Of a stretch of 64,000 bases of DNA, positions 1 through 9,680 are shown in pieces; the stretch's first letter is position 1, and each line of letters opens with the position of its first letter. The notes beneath the pieces were generated by a model. The model was not told the DNA's origin, made no database searches, and worked only from the letters and a program-made list of their open reading frames with translations. The stretch comes from Trissonchulus latispiculum (taxonomy: Eukaryota > Nematoda > Enoplea > Enoplida > Ironidae): assembly GCA_030248195.1 (NCBI GenBank), contig JASAND010028141.1, positions 17,365 to 81,364 of the forward strand. The letters are read 5' to 3'. The translations under genes and the position numbers were made by a program.

Positions 1-914
1 ATTTTTCGAAAAATCGATTTTCAAATTGAAAAACCAATAGATCAATGCAAGCTAACACGTAAGCGGTTGAAAATAATTTAAAAATTTTTGTGAGTGAGTC
101 GAAATAGAATAAAGTTGGAAAAGCGAAGATCAAAGGTTTTTGAAAATCGAAAAATAATAATTCGAATTCTTGACAAATAGCTGATTTGGGATTAAAATGT
201 TTGAGACATGCGCTAATTTTCCACCGAACGGTAGTTCCTGCCTTCTCTGATCTTTCAAAATTAAAAATCGGCTTTTGATGAATTTTAATTTTTTAAAAAA
301 ATTTTTTCAACCAAAAGAAAGTTCATGCCATGACGGTTCAGAAAATATATACATTGCTGCAGCAAAAATGTACCGGTAATTCAGTATAAACAAAACAATT
401 TCGCTCCCTACATTTTTTGGTCAGACTTTAGAAGGACGCCACCCGCGCACTGCCACGGGACAGACTAAACAGGTAGCACAAGCGAATAAATAATGCACTA
501 CAAGAAAATCTGGTAGGACGCATCTCGCATGCTGCCAGTGGCAAATACGTAGTATAAAATCAAAATATGCAGTGGTTTTTTGTTGCTGCTTTTCGATATA
601 TATGTTTTTTCCTTGTATTTTCGAGATGTCGAGACAACTCTACTGCAGAGCTTGGATACAAAATCATTAAAACAAAATCACTCAATCAGTTCGAGACCGC
701 TTGAAATTAGAACTAGCGTCAGAGAGACTCGACACGCGCTTAGAAAGTGCTTGGAGAAGACCGCTTGAATGGGGAAAGTCAGTCAGACTATGCGGTCGTT
801 CTAAAGACACTGCTGCAACCGAGGTCGAAGGTTCGTCCCCTTCAGTGTCCTGCAGAGGGCAGTTAAAAGGAGCTGTAGAGTTAGAGGAACAAAGAGACAG
901 TGTCGAGCGACTGC
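1..914. other. Intergenic, no gene seen
   Basis: AT-rich sequence without a credible reading frame. Two imperfect direct repeats of about 29 bases start near 432 and 512; both hold a GGACGC core followed by a CTGCCA motif. Short frames at 580-925 show no codon bias or recognisable domain. Confidence 0.5.
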
Positions 915-1821
915 TTACTGCCTGACTGCATTAGGTAGGCGGGTTAGGTTCCTTGTAGAAGCTGGAACAGTGGCTTGAATAGCTTCTAACGGGAGCGAAT
1001 TAGGATTACGACGAGTGGACTCAAAGTAAGGTTCTAGCAGCAAGACGATAGCGGAAGGTCGCCTAGCGGGAAGAGGACTTAGCAGCCTGCGAATAACATG
1101 CGCAGCTTCAGGAGAAGTAACTATATTTAAGGGTATAGTGTAGTCACCATACGCTATCTTGCGCTGATAGGGCAGGCGTGATGCAGCTTGAAAAGGGTCG
1201 CGATGGAAAAGCAACTGCGCAAAAACAACTCCTAACCCAAATAAGTCAGCTTCAACGCCATCTCAGGAAGTACTATTGGTTGACAGAAATTCCGGAACGG
1301 GAAAAAATTTCTCCAGGTTTTCTTGACCATAAACAGTACTACTACGATAATCACATACATAAATATCTTGCAGTGAATAATCAGCAAAGCGAATATGCCT
1401 AAGACCTGGTTGAGCACCAGCACGGTTAGAAAATACCTAAGCACTAGTATCTAGATTACGCAGACACAGATCTCGTTCATGAGCGAATGCAGTAGCATTA
1501 AGCATTTGAGTAAAAAGTGCTGCTGCGTAGTTTTCAAGGAAAGGATGTCCCCTAGTTTGGAAGTAGGATGATTCATGTGAACTTAGAGATGTAAACAAGA
1601 AATTATGATCGGCAACGAGGAGATGAGCCAATTTCGGAAAATAGGTATCTGGAATGCTCAAAATGTTTTAAAGACCAGGGGCTTAAAGCATCATCATTTA
1701 CATAATCTAAGGACAGTCTTTCCAAAACCGTGATCCAGTGATCAAAACGCTTAGCAAGGTTAGGGCAATCGGCAAACCGACCTTGAGAAAGAATACCAGC
1801 TATTGAAGAATACGCCGTCAT
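915..1821 (-). pseudogene. Tribbles/CAMK-like pseudokinase remnant
   Basis: One reading frame from 1661 down to 915 carries, in order, landmarks of a protein kinase C-lobe. An alpha-E-like segment (ALFTQMLNATAFAHERDL) is followed by a catalytic loop reading CLRNLD where HRDxxxxN is expected. ADY stands at the DFG position, PEFLS at APE, ADLFGLGVVFAQLLFHRDPF in subdomain IX, and HVIRRLLSPLPARRPSA in subdomain XI. Loss of the HRD His/Asp pattern and of DFG indicates a pseudokinase; the LRNLD loop and overall spacing recall Tribbles. The frame is cut by TAG (1437-1439) and TGA (1263-1265) yet keeps register through both. An upstream frame (1821-1603) is shifted by one. A splice-acceptor-like pyrimidine tract ending in AG lies just upstream of 1826. 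Known: Tribbles proteins are scaffolds that recruit E3 ligases. Inferred: this copy is decayed unless the stops are spliced out or read through. Confidence 0.5.
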
Positions 1822-1960
1822 GCTACCTACAATTAATTAGAAATAAATCACTAAATAGTCTGCTAAATTCACATACAATCATATGTACACCATAAGCTCA
1901 TTCGTCTAAATTGAAATAATTTTATATTTAACGAAACCTAAATTTAAAGTTAGATCTTAT

Positions 1961-2206
1961 TTAGAAGCTACATCTACGACGCCTAGTTGGGCATACGTAG
2001 TCCCTAGATGAGTAACAGAGCAAATCCTGAATAGAACCTCTTTCTATAATCCTATAATCCTCAGGATGAATACTACGCGGGTCGTCTGTCGCCAACGAAC
2101 CGTTCGACCAACGATGAGATGCAAGACTACCATACGCATGCGGTTCATCCTCTGGCGGATCATCATACTCAGTTTCTGAATCAGTATCGTCTTGTGCATA
2201 CGTCAA
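1961..2206 (-). pseudogene. Acidic ORF fragment, unknown
   Basis: An 81-codon frame starting with an Asp/Glu-rich stretch (DDTDSETEYDDPPEDEP) and ending in a basic tail. No domain recognised. It lies between the foldback at 2196-2447 and the pseudokinase remnant, in the same orientation, and may be an exon or broken N-terminal part of that gene. A GTATGC donor-like site occurs inside its last codons. Confidence 0.3.
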
Positions 2207-2447
2207 AATTCTCGCCGCAGAAAGCTAACCTGAAGTACCCCACAACGGGCTAGTTTGTGCACGCTAAGCTAACTGGATGTAGGTGACAGTTGTTTAGTTA
2301 GCCTTAGCTTACAGCTATTAAAAGCACTATGCAAGCTAAGGCTAACTGACCAGTTGTCACCTACATCCAGTCAGCTTAGCGTGCACAAGCTAACCCGTAG
2401 TGGGGTACTTCAGGTTAGCTTTCTGCGGCGAGAATTTTGACCTATGC
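2196..2447. repeat. Foldback palindrome, ~115-bp arms
   Basis: The left arm (2196-2310) and right arm (2333-2447) are reverse complements with a handful of mismatches, about 93% by eye, around a 22-base spacer. It lies exactly between two minus-strand ORFs. No flanking target duplication was found. Confidence 0.9.
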
Positions 2448-2464
2448 ATGGTTCTACTGGAGCC

Positions 2465-3070
2465 TCAAGGACTGCAACGACACCGTAGCCATAAGCTCGG
2501 TCGGATGTTTGCACAACATCCGGAAGAGGTAATCGAATTCGCGGACGGCGTCTTTCCGGCCATGGTGGCGGAGTTCGAAACATCTCCCAAGCTGGATGGG
2601 CGTTGTCCAACCATACTGCATCGGGGAGACCGGTACCATCCGGCATCCAGGAACCTAAAGGTTAATACTAATTCAGGGTGCGCTTCGGAGTTGAATACTT
2701 CATACTTTTGAGTGACTGAATTAAAAACATACTCCGGAATATAGTCTGCATCAGTTTCACCTACGTAACCAAAACTAACCGAAGGTCTACGATGTACAAA
2801 ATCAGGAGACGGAGGTCGTCTCCAGCGTTCATGAACCTCTCGATGCAAAGCTTGACGTAAACGCAACTCCTCTGTTCGATCAACTTTTTCAACCTTTAAA
2901 CCCCTACCATCTAAACCAACAATTCTATATTCTGGTACACTGTTTATACTAACACTACTGCCAAAACTAGATAAAGAATGTGTCATCCGCATCATCATCA
3001 TGATTTGGATAAATTTTACGCCATGACCAAGGGGAAAGCGACCTAAACCAAAATACGTATACCACTGCAA
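2465..3070 (-). CDS. Hypothetical protein, possible exon
   Basis: A 201-codon open frame with no family I recognise. It is rich in charged residues; a segment DRTEELRLRQALHREVHERW looks helical, and the C-terminal part after about residue 140 is Ser-rich and may be noise. Its upstream edge coincides with a good splice acceptor (pyrimidine run ending TTTTGCAG just above 3070), so it may be an internal exon or part of a spliced subgenomic transcript. It lies between the NADAR ORF and the pseudokinase remnant, same strand. Could equally be a decayed retroelement ORF. Confidence 0.35.
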   Translation of the reverse strand: MQWYTYFGLGRFPLGHGVKFIQIMMMMRMTHSLSSFGSSVSINSVPEYRIVGLDGRGLKVEKVDRTEELRLRQALHREVHERWRRPPSPDFVHRRPSVSFGYVGETDADYIPEYVFNSVTQKYEVFNSEAHPELVLTFRFLDAGWYRSPRCSMVGQRPSSLGDVSNSATMAGKTPSANSITSSGCCANIRPSLWLRCRCSP

Positions 3071-3391
3071 AACAGAAACAAAGTCAAAATATACTTTATT
3101 GTATTATTTCAAAGAACAGCTGTCTGAATAGCAAAACACGGGGTCGTACGCGGGAGAGAGTGATACACTTAATACTTTCCGTAGGTATTAAAACTCTGTT
3201 ATTATTTTATGAGCCATAACATGTATATACCGAGTATTATTGTAAGTAATCCGACACGCATCATTAAATAATTTATTTCTGTAATTTATTGTTTAACAGC
3301 CACCTCAGACTTACATAGTCTAGCGTGTGCATCCGCTTGCTAGATGTTTACGTAACGCCACCAACAGACGGCCCATTATGTTAGAGCCAGT
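3071..3391. other. Intron-like or 3' UTR-like spacer
   Basis: AT-rich spacer after the NADAR stop codon (minus sense). Two AATAAA-type hexamers appear on the minus strand (near 3282 and 3092), and it ends in the acceptor at 3071. It could be a 3' untranslated region, an LTR remnant or an intron; no matching direct repeat that would prove an LTR was found elsewhere in the window. Confidence 0.35.
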
Positions 3392-4216
3392 CTAGTCTGT
3401 AGTGACAGACAAGGATGAACCACTGCCCCAGTAAGAATCGTTCGGACTAGCTTCAATTAGATGGCGCGTACCAGTCGATAAAAGATGTTGACGCAAATCT
3501 GGATGTTGGGTGTACTTTGCGTAAAGGGCAGCATACATGTGGTACTGTGCAACAAAGTACCAGGAGCTGTCAGTGTTTTTAGTCAATACTCCGCCCAGTC
3601 GTTTTTGTGCCACAGGATCGGAAGTGGCTAAGATATCATCAGCGATGTCAGTCTTTTCGAAAAACAGGGCTTTCTCATGCTGATATGATTGTTCGACACA
3701 TGTAAAGTCTTGATCACCAACGGTGATAGGGGAATAGTGGAAATTACTAAAGACGGAGCCTTTGCCGAAGAATAGCACAGAATTGTCTGTCCAATGTTCA
3801 CAACGGGGATCAACACTCGCATTAGCCTCCGCCGTTGCGAGCGTGGCAACGGGAAGTCCAGGGTGTGGAATAAACCGACTGCTATCAGATTCCTGTCGTC
3901 GTTGCAGCCGCTGATAACGATACAGTTTCCCAGTCTTCCGGGGGAGAATGAGCGGCCCTATAGCAGGGTTCATGATCTGTAGTAGTACTGTGCCCAAATT
4001 CTCAAACGCAGCGTTCGGCTTATCTGACGACGCCTGGGCTACAAAAGTTACACCTCCTATCATGTGACGGATCTCCCAAGCAGGAGGGTAGCCACGAATG
4101 GCAGAAATTTCATAAGAAGTCAAGCCAGGCTCAGGGTACATTCGATGGAAATTAACCAGAGCAGTAGCCAAAGAATGTTTTCTGGGGATTTGCCGAGATT
4201 TGTCGAGATAACGCAA
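3392..4216 (-). CDS. NADAR-domain (DUF1768/YbiA-like) protein
   Basis: A 274-codon open frame. Residues about 140-270 match the NADAR fold by motif order: a FFGKGSVFSNFHYSPI segment (family FSNF motif), then CVEQSYQHEKALFF (family VExxYQxxKA), an ILATSDP/QKRLGG segment, a YAALYAKYTQHPDLRQHLL helix, and the closing EASPNDSYWGSG motif (family EASPxDxxWG). Known: NADAR enzymes are N-glycosidases that act on ADP-ribose-linked substrates, including ADP-ribosylated guanine in DNA, and on riboflavin intermediates in bacteria and plants. Residues 1-130 are not recognised. There is no ATG at the frame start (the first codon is TTG, and the first Met is near residue 26), and the frame opens from a foldback, so the true N-terminus is uncertain. 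The domain itself is intact and could be functional. It lies downstream of a Ty3 pol and an exonuclease-like ORF on the same strand. Confidence 0.72.
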   Translation of the reverse strand: MRYLDKSRQIPRKHSLATALVNFHRMYPEPGLTSYEISAIRGYPPAWEIRHMIGGVTFVAQASSDKPNAAFENLGTVLLQIMNPAIGPLILPRKTGKLYRYQRLQRRQESDSSRFIPHPGLPVATLATAEANASVDPRCEHWTDNSVLFFGKGSVFSNFHYSPITVGDQDFTCVEQSYQHEKALFFEKTDIADDILATSDPVAQKRLGGVLTKNTDSSWYFVAQYHMYAALYAKYTQHPDLRQHLLSTGTRHLIEASPNDSYWGSGSSLSVTTD

Positions 4217-4219
4217 AAG

Positions 4220-4379
4220 TTGCCGTCACCGTCCGGTACCCTACAGCCTGATCCGGCAGCTGCAGTGTCTAATCCTGGTGACAGTTCCGAAGGTCAGGTT
4301 GACTTTCTTTTTGCCGGTCACCAGGATTAGACACTGCAGCTGCCGGATCAGGCTGTAGGGTACCGGACGGTGACGGCAA
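4220..4379. repeat. Perfect 63-bp foldback palindrome
   Basis: The arms 4220-4282 and 4317-4379 are perfect reverse complements around a 34-base loop. On the minus strand the right arm encodes a Pro/Ser-rich linker (SPSGTLQPDPAAAVSNPG) at the end of the exonuclease-like ORF, so the left arm is an inverted duplication of coding sequence. It lies at the exonuclease/NADAR junction. Confidence 0.95.
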
Positions 4380-5576
4380 TTCATCTTGAGCAAAACTGTT
4401 GGGACCAGACACATCGGCTGGGGCTGGTAGATCACCATCAACGTGGACGTCTGAAGGACCAGGGGCTGGGGCTGGCGGGCCAATTTCTTGATCCGACGGC
4501 ATCGAATCGACAGAGCTATTGTCAGACCAACGGTCCTGTTGCCTGAGTTTCTTTTCTTTAGGGTTTGGTGGGGAATAGGATCGAAAAGTTTTAGTCGAAA
4601 GCCGTCGACGACGCTTGACTCTACGATGATGTCCCAAGGGCAATGTGGTAATAGAAATATGATCGCGACACCCATTCAGCAGAACTATGATTGTGTCAGT
4701 TGTAATATTTCTAGTCAGGAGCTTGCTGAAACAGTACTGAGCAATTCTCCACTGGTAAGTAACGTCAGATACGCCATACTCAAGCTGGCGACCAACGGGG
4801 ACCAAATCAAGTCCAAAACGCTGAATTTGTTCGCTCTTTTCAATTCCATACAGAAACTTCATTTGATAGACTAGACCAACCGTTTGTTGTCCCGAGCGCT
4901 TGACGTACTGACGATGCTCAGTTACGGACAGAAAGATTCGGGAAAGTTCAACCAGATGACGGAGAGGAATCTGGTATGTGTCGTAAAGGCGCTGACCATC
5001 ATTATAGGATCCATTGGCGACGGAATGACATTGGCCGTCGCTAAGGAATCTTTGAAGGTTCGATGGAAAATTAATGGCCTTGAAGTCCGTCATAAATCCG
5101 ATGCAGTAGATATAAATATCTTCAGGATCGGACGAAAAAGCTAGCTGTAGAATGTTTACTTTACTGCCGGCGTATTTATCCCCATCATGGACCAGTCCTT
5201 CAGTTTCCAAGGAGCAATACTTATGCGTTTGGGCTTTGGACAACAACTAAGGAAAAACGGAATAATGTTTCTGCAGCGAGCAGACAATTACTGGCTTTCC
5301 TGGACGACGCTCCTCCAGCATACGGACTTTGGGACGCCAAGACGGATGACTTGAGCATTTGGGATAATAGCGCTGTTCACGAGTTCTCCCTTTCCAGTTC
5401 ACTGGCGGTTCGTTTTTCTTATTCATCACCAGCAAATAGCAAGAAGACCACAAAAGAGCGCAAGCGACTAACAAAGCACAAACAGAGAAACACGGTCGCC
5501 CAAACCCTGGGCGGGCGCGGCTACATGGAGCAAACACTAAAACAAAAGAAATATGAAAATTAGTTAGACTTAGCAA
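4269..5576 (-). CDS. Membrane segment plus 3'-5' exonuclease-like domain
   Basis: A single register interrupted by one TAG (5247-5249). Upstream of the stop lies a hydrophobic Cys-rich helix (CFSVCALLVACALLWSSCYL), probably a membrane anchor. Downstream, about 170 residues resemble the DnaQ/RNase D-type 3'-5' exonuclease fold: LETEG where the first D-x-E motif is expected, then a strand ILQLAFSS, then IYIYCIGFM, and NGSYNDGQRLYDTYQIPL matching the second (Exo II, N-x-x-x-D) motif and following helix. The first acid is Glu, not Asp, and the third motif is not clear, so activity is doubtful. The C-terminus is basic, then Pro/Ser-rich, and runs into the foldback. A strong acceptor (TTTTGTTTTAG, ending at 5537) sits just upstream, so a spliced mRNA is possible. 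Position after integrase is where retroviruses and errantiviruses carry a third ORF, but no envelope features are seen. Confidence 0.45.
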
Positions 5577-5684
5577 TACTCTAATACACTAGTTGAACTA
5601 ACCTAATTACAGTACCTCAAATTAAACTCCTAGTGAATATAGTTCTGAATCAAATTAAGTTAAACTGTTTAAGTAAGTTGACGT
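5577..5684. other. Spacer between pol and third ORF
   Basis: About 100 AT-rich bases separating the pol stop codon (5685) from the downstream ORF; no feature seen. Confidence 0.4.
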
Positions 5685-6305
5685 CTAATCTGGCTCAAAG
5701 CGTTTAACCCGCTTTCTCTCGGCTTCTGAGCGAAGGTTATATATTACGGCAATTTTCGAATCTAGGGGGTCAGATGCCTGGTTTTGGTCATTTTCACAGT
5801 ACACAGCTTCTTCCTCAGCGTCGCCATCGTCTACTACGTCAGAATCTTCCTGCACCGATTGCTCACCGTTTGCTTCAGCACCTTCATCAATAGCAGGCAA
5901 AAGGCCAAGTACTGATTCTAAGTTCTGTGGTTGTGGACTTAACGCTGGCACGGCAGGACCGCGGTAGCGCTTCAATCTATTAATATGTACGAGCTGACAC
6001 TTACGATTCCGACCTCTGGATGGTTCGATCAGGACACCCGGGTGTTTAATTTGAATAATAGTAAATGGTCCATGCCATGGATGCGCTAACTTATGTGAGC
6101 GTCCCCGACCGAGCGCGGGATTATGCAACCAGACCTGCTCTCCTACTGAAAATTCGGGGTCGTTAAGCCGACGATCATATGTAATCGCTTGCTTTTGTTG
6201 TGCCAAATCAATAGTTTCTCTTGCTAGAGTCCACGCCTCTCGAATACCACGCAGAAGGACTGCCTTGTAGTCGTCCAGCTCGCAGTACTCAGAGGGAGCC
6301 CGCAA
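5685..6305 (-). pseudogene. Ty3 integrase C-terminal (GPY/F-like) segment
   Basis: The C-terminal part of integrase: a helical YDRRLNDPEFSVGEQVWL stretch, then KLAHPWHGPFTIIQIKHPGV, the GPY/F module, then LVHINRLKRYRGP. An acidic tail (EDSDVVDDGDAEEEAVY) and a basic end (RKRVKRFEPD) follow. The ORF is intact in this part and ends with a stop at 5685. Known: this module contributes to multimerisation and target binding. It overlaps the end of the previous segment in another frame, so a frameshift separates them. Confidence 0.85.
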
Positions 6306-6722
6306 TGTGACATCTACGGTAAATTTGTTCGCGCTCGCACATGAGCAAAAATGGTGTTAGCTTTGTAGATTCCTGCCTCGTTGTTCGGTAAGCAAACAGA
6401 ACAGACGGAATATATCTATCCCAATCTGTCTGTCTAGTATTTGCGTACATGCTAAGCATAGTAAGGAGGGTGCCATTAAACCGTTCCACTAGACTGTCAG
6501 TTTGCGAGTGGTACGGTGTGGTGTTTTAAAGGTTTTGTCTACATTCAAGATGTCACAAATAGCTTGCAAGTTGACCGACTTAAACTGAGGACCTTGATCT
6601 GAGAATAATTCTGCAGGAGCTCCAAATCTACAAACAATCTGTTCCACAAAAACCCTAGCTACAGTTTCAGTACTGGTATCTGTCAAAGGAAAGGCTTCGG
6701 GCCACTTAGACAAATAATCCAT
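6289..6722 (-). pseudogene. Ty3 integrase catalytic core, frameshifted
   Basis: Two frames (6722-6489 and 6489-6289) carry the core. MDYLSKWPEAFPL is followed by VCRFGAPAELFSDQGPQF with the second catalytic Asp, and MERFNGTLLTML holds the catalytic Glu. The first Asp (MAVD) lies in the preceding frame. The D, D and E residues all survive, but a frameshift near 6490 and another near 6720 break the protein. Decay is therefore recent relative to the motifs. Confidence 0.85.
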
Positions 6723-7395
6723 AAAAACGATGATATACTTGTTTCCACTTTCTGTGAGTGGTAAAGGGCCTGTCGACCGCCATGCGATCCATCACTCTCT
6801 GAACGGGTATAGACTTAAGAGCAGTGCGAAACTTACGGGCTGACTTTTTAGTTTCGCACGAGTCACAGGCTTCGCACCATCGGCGTATATCTGAATACAT
6901 GCCATCCCAAAAGTACTTTGGCAGAATTTTCAGGTAAGTACGCTCAAAGGATTGATGTTCACCCAGCGGACTGTCGTGATATTCCCGCAAGACAGACTCT
7001 CTAAGACTTACTGGTAGAACTACCTGGTTGTATAGCGTCTGTTCTCGCTTACCAATCCGCGGGTACAGGTGATATAGGACCCCTTCAACCAGCAGGAATC
7101 TTGGCGGCTGGCGGACTATATGCCTGGCCGAATCCTCGTCGTTAGGCAAACTGTCATCACTAAGAAAACGAATCATCGGTGACAGCTCACTGTCAGCTAA
7201 CTGTGCCTTTGATAAGAAGTTGTACTCAGCATTCACGGTAGTAATTTGAACCTCGGGCAGTCGAGACAAGAAGTCAGCCGCAGCATTGGTTTTGCCCGGC
7301 TTGTAGACTACATCAAAATCGTAGCTCTGTAAAAGTAATGCCCACCGAGCGAGTCGCCCCTCCTGGTGTTTTCCATATTTCGAAAGCCAACGCAA
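6706..7395 (-). pseudogene. Ty3 RNase H end and integrase zinc domain
   Basis: Residues 1-60 are the RNase H C-terminal part: LRWLSKYGKHQEGRLARW, then DFDVVYKPGKTNAAADFLSR. After a linker comes the integrase HHCC domain, HDSPLGEHQSFERTYLKI followed by CEACDSCETKK. The frame ends shortly after the first catalytic Asp. The N-terminal half of RNase H (7396-7702) is degenerate; only an FTIVIDHTPLRWL stretch is readable there. Confidence 0.85.
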
Positions 7396-7702
7396 TGGTG
7401 TGTGGTCAATGACAATAGTAAAACGCCTACCGAATAAGTTCTAAAATACTTAACTCCCCAGACTACTGCCAGACATTATAATTCCACTACGCTATAATTC
7501 CTTTCACTACTCCTCAAATTTCGACTAGCAAACGCTATGGTCTTCTCACCTTCGGGGCACTCCTGAGCTAGCAATGCACTAACCCCAGGATAGAAGCATC
7601 AGTTCTCAAAACAAAAACACGTGCAAAATCAGGATAGGCAAGGACAGGTGGTGAAGTGAGGCGATCCTTAAGCAGCTGGAAAGCCTCTTGGCAATCAGCC
7701 GA

Positions 7703-8212
7703 TTATAGGAAGCTAGACCAAGATATTGCTCTGAGTTCGTCTATATTTCTAGGAGCTACAGACTCCAAAATTTTAGCAGTTTTATCCGGGTCGGGTCGAA
7801 TCCCATCTTTAGATACCACGTGCCCCAGAAACTGTATACTTGACCTACAAAACTGGCACTTTCTAGCCTTAATTTTTAATCCTTCCAACGAAAACGATAG
7901 AAAACATGTCCCAAATTTGCGAGATGATCCTCAAACGAAGCTGAGAAAACGACGACATTATCTCTATACACCAAACAAATTGACCAGTTCAGACCTGCAA
8001 GCGTTACTTCCATCAACCTCTGAAAGGTTGCAGAGACCGAATGGCATAACGTTAAATTCATAGAGCCCACTATGCGTTATGAACGCCGTTTTCTCTCTGT
8101 CATCTTCTTGAATGGGGATTTGCCAATACCCCTGGGCCAAGTTGAGCGATGAAAAATACCGAGAATTTGACATAGTATCAAGTATTTCAGTAATATTTGG
8201 GAGTGGAAACAC
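7703..8212 (-). pseudogene. Ty3 reverse transcriptase, catalytic motif lost
   Basis: Overlapping frames read VFPLPNITEILDTMSNSRYF, SLNLAQGYWQIPI and TAFITHSGLYEFNVMPFGLCN, then the catalytic motif as VYRDNVVVFS instead of Y-x-D-D. The thumb follows as KARKCQFC and FLGHVVSKDGIRPDP. The second catalytic Asp is Asn, so this RT is inactive even apart from frameshifts near 7880 and 8070. Confidence 0.88.
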
Positions 8213-8283
8213 ATCTTTCTTTGTGACCGAATTTAGCTTACGATAGTCGACACAGAACCTCCATGTACCGTCTTTCTTCTTAA

Positions 8284-9680
8284 CTAGGACAACAGGTGAT
8301 GACCACGACTTTTTGATGGTCTAACTATTCCCTGATCTTGCATAACTGTAATCTGATCATCGACAAGCTGTCGCTGTGCTACAGGAATCCTATAGGGTGG
8401 TTGCTTAATTGGAGGGTGATTTCCAGTAAATATGCGATGTTCAAACTCCGCGGCGTATCCTGTTGGTTGATTCGAACTTACAAATACATCAGAGTATTGC
8501 ATAGTATTACATAGGAAGTCCATTAACTTGCATAACTGGGGATCCGATAAATCGATACCATCCAAATTCAGTTCTTTCAGTTGTGAAGGTAAAAATGTCA
8601 GTTCAATCCCACGATGACAAAGATTGTTTTCAGCACTTACTGAGTATACAGGAACTAGCTGGTTTGAACTACCACCAGTTAGAGAACCGTCCTCATCTAG
8701 AATAGCGACCACCTCATCGTACGGTTCTAACGTCCCAACCCGCATGTTTCTATAAATTTTCACCGACTGCTGTGATGGATTCATGACTCTTACCAATACC
8801 GTCGTTCCCCCTTCATAGGTAGTAACAAGAGCTCTCGCCACAAGACTGCCATGTTTCTGGCTTAATTCCTGATTTGGCTCAAACATAGCCGCACTATATA
8901 TATTTCCTGCACATGGCAATACTACTTCAGCGCGCGGCGAAACCGTTGTGGTTTCTACTGCCCTAACAACAGCCACGTAAGAAAAATCAATATCGGACAC
9001 CAAAATCGGACACTCAGTTGGTCGGAAAAGAGCACGCTCCTTCCCAATATGTAGCAATTCATGTTGAAAGTCAAAGCCGACTAGTCCAAAACGACTCAGA
9101 AAGTCAATCCCTAGAATACATTGATAGGGCATCCCCTTCGCAACATACAAGGAATGCCTTATCACTGAGGATTCTACCTGAACATGTAAGTGCACTTTGC
9201 CGACTATTTCTAAAGCATGGCCAGTCACAGCTGTTGCCATGATATCCGGTAAACACAGCTCAAGACTACTACGAGTCGGCAGGTCATCGAAGACTGAATG
9301 GCTCAATAGAGACACATGGGCTCCAGTATCTGCCAGAGCAGCAACCAGCTTACCCTCCACCCTAACGTTTATCTTTACGGTAGTCACTGGTGTCATTATT
9401 GTATTAATACTAAGATCTGCAGGAGGAGGAGGAGGAAGTGGTAAAGCACTTCGTGGCATATAATCTTCCAAATCTGGAGGAATAGGCTGTGGCAATTGCA
9501 AAAATGAGGTTACATACTCATTCACAGGTTTTGAGCGTCCGTACGGACGTGGAGGCTGAGCATGCGGTGGTAAATAGACGGAATTATTACGATGTAATGC
9601 TGGGTAGAGTGGTGTAGGCGATATGATAACACTTGGAGGCCTGCGAAAGGTTGGCGTTACATCAGGTGCTTTTGTTAACT
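8284..9680 (-). pseudogene. Ty3 retropepsin and start of RT
   Basis: A long open frame (at least 413 codons from 9525, and open upstream to about 9680). It begins Pro-rich (RSALPLPPPPPADL), then has the retropepsin site AALADTGAHVSLLS, the flap region, and LGIDFLSRFGLVGFDF. The RT N-terminus follows as PIKQPPYRIPVAQRQLVDDQ. The DTG catalytic triplet is intact. Known: retropepsin cleaves the polyprotein and works as a dimer. The frame is lost at about 8310, before the RT fingers; a VVLVKKKDGTWRF-like stretch can be read there in another frame. No gag is attached. Confidence 0.88.

Larger units (their letters stand above)
5685..9680 (-). mobile_element. Decayed Ty3/gypsy retrotransposon pol region
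   Basis: Protease, reverse transcriptase, RNase H, integrase and integrase C-terminal domains occur in the canonical Ty3/gypsy order from right to left. Several frameshifts and stops split them. No gag with zinc knuckle and no matching LTR pair could be found; the 5' side ends in the foldback at 9668-9807. The domains are treated separately below. Confidence 0.9.
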
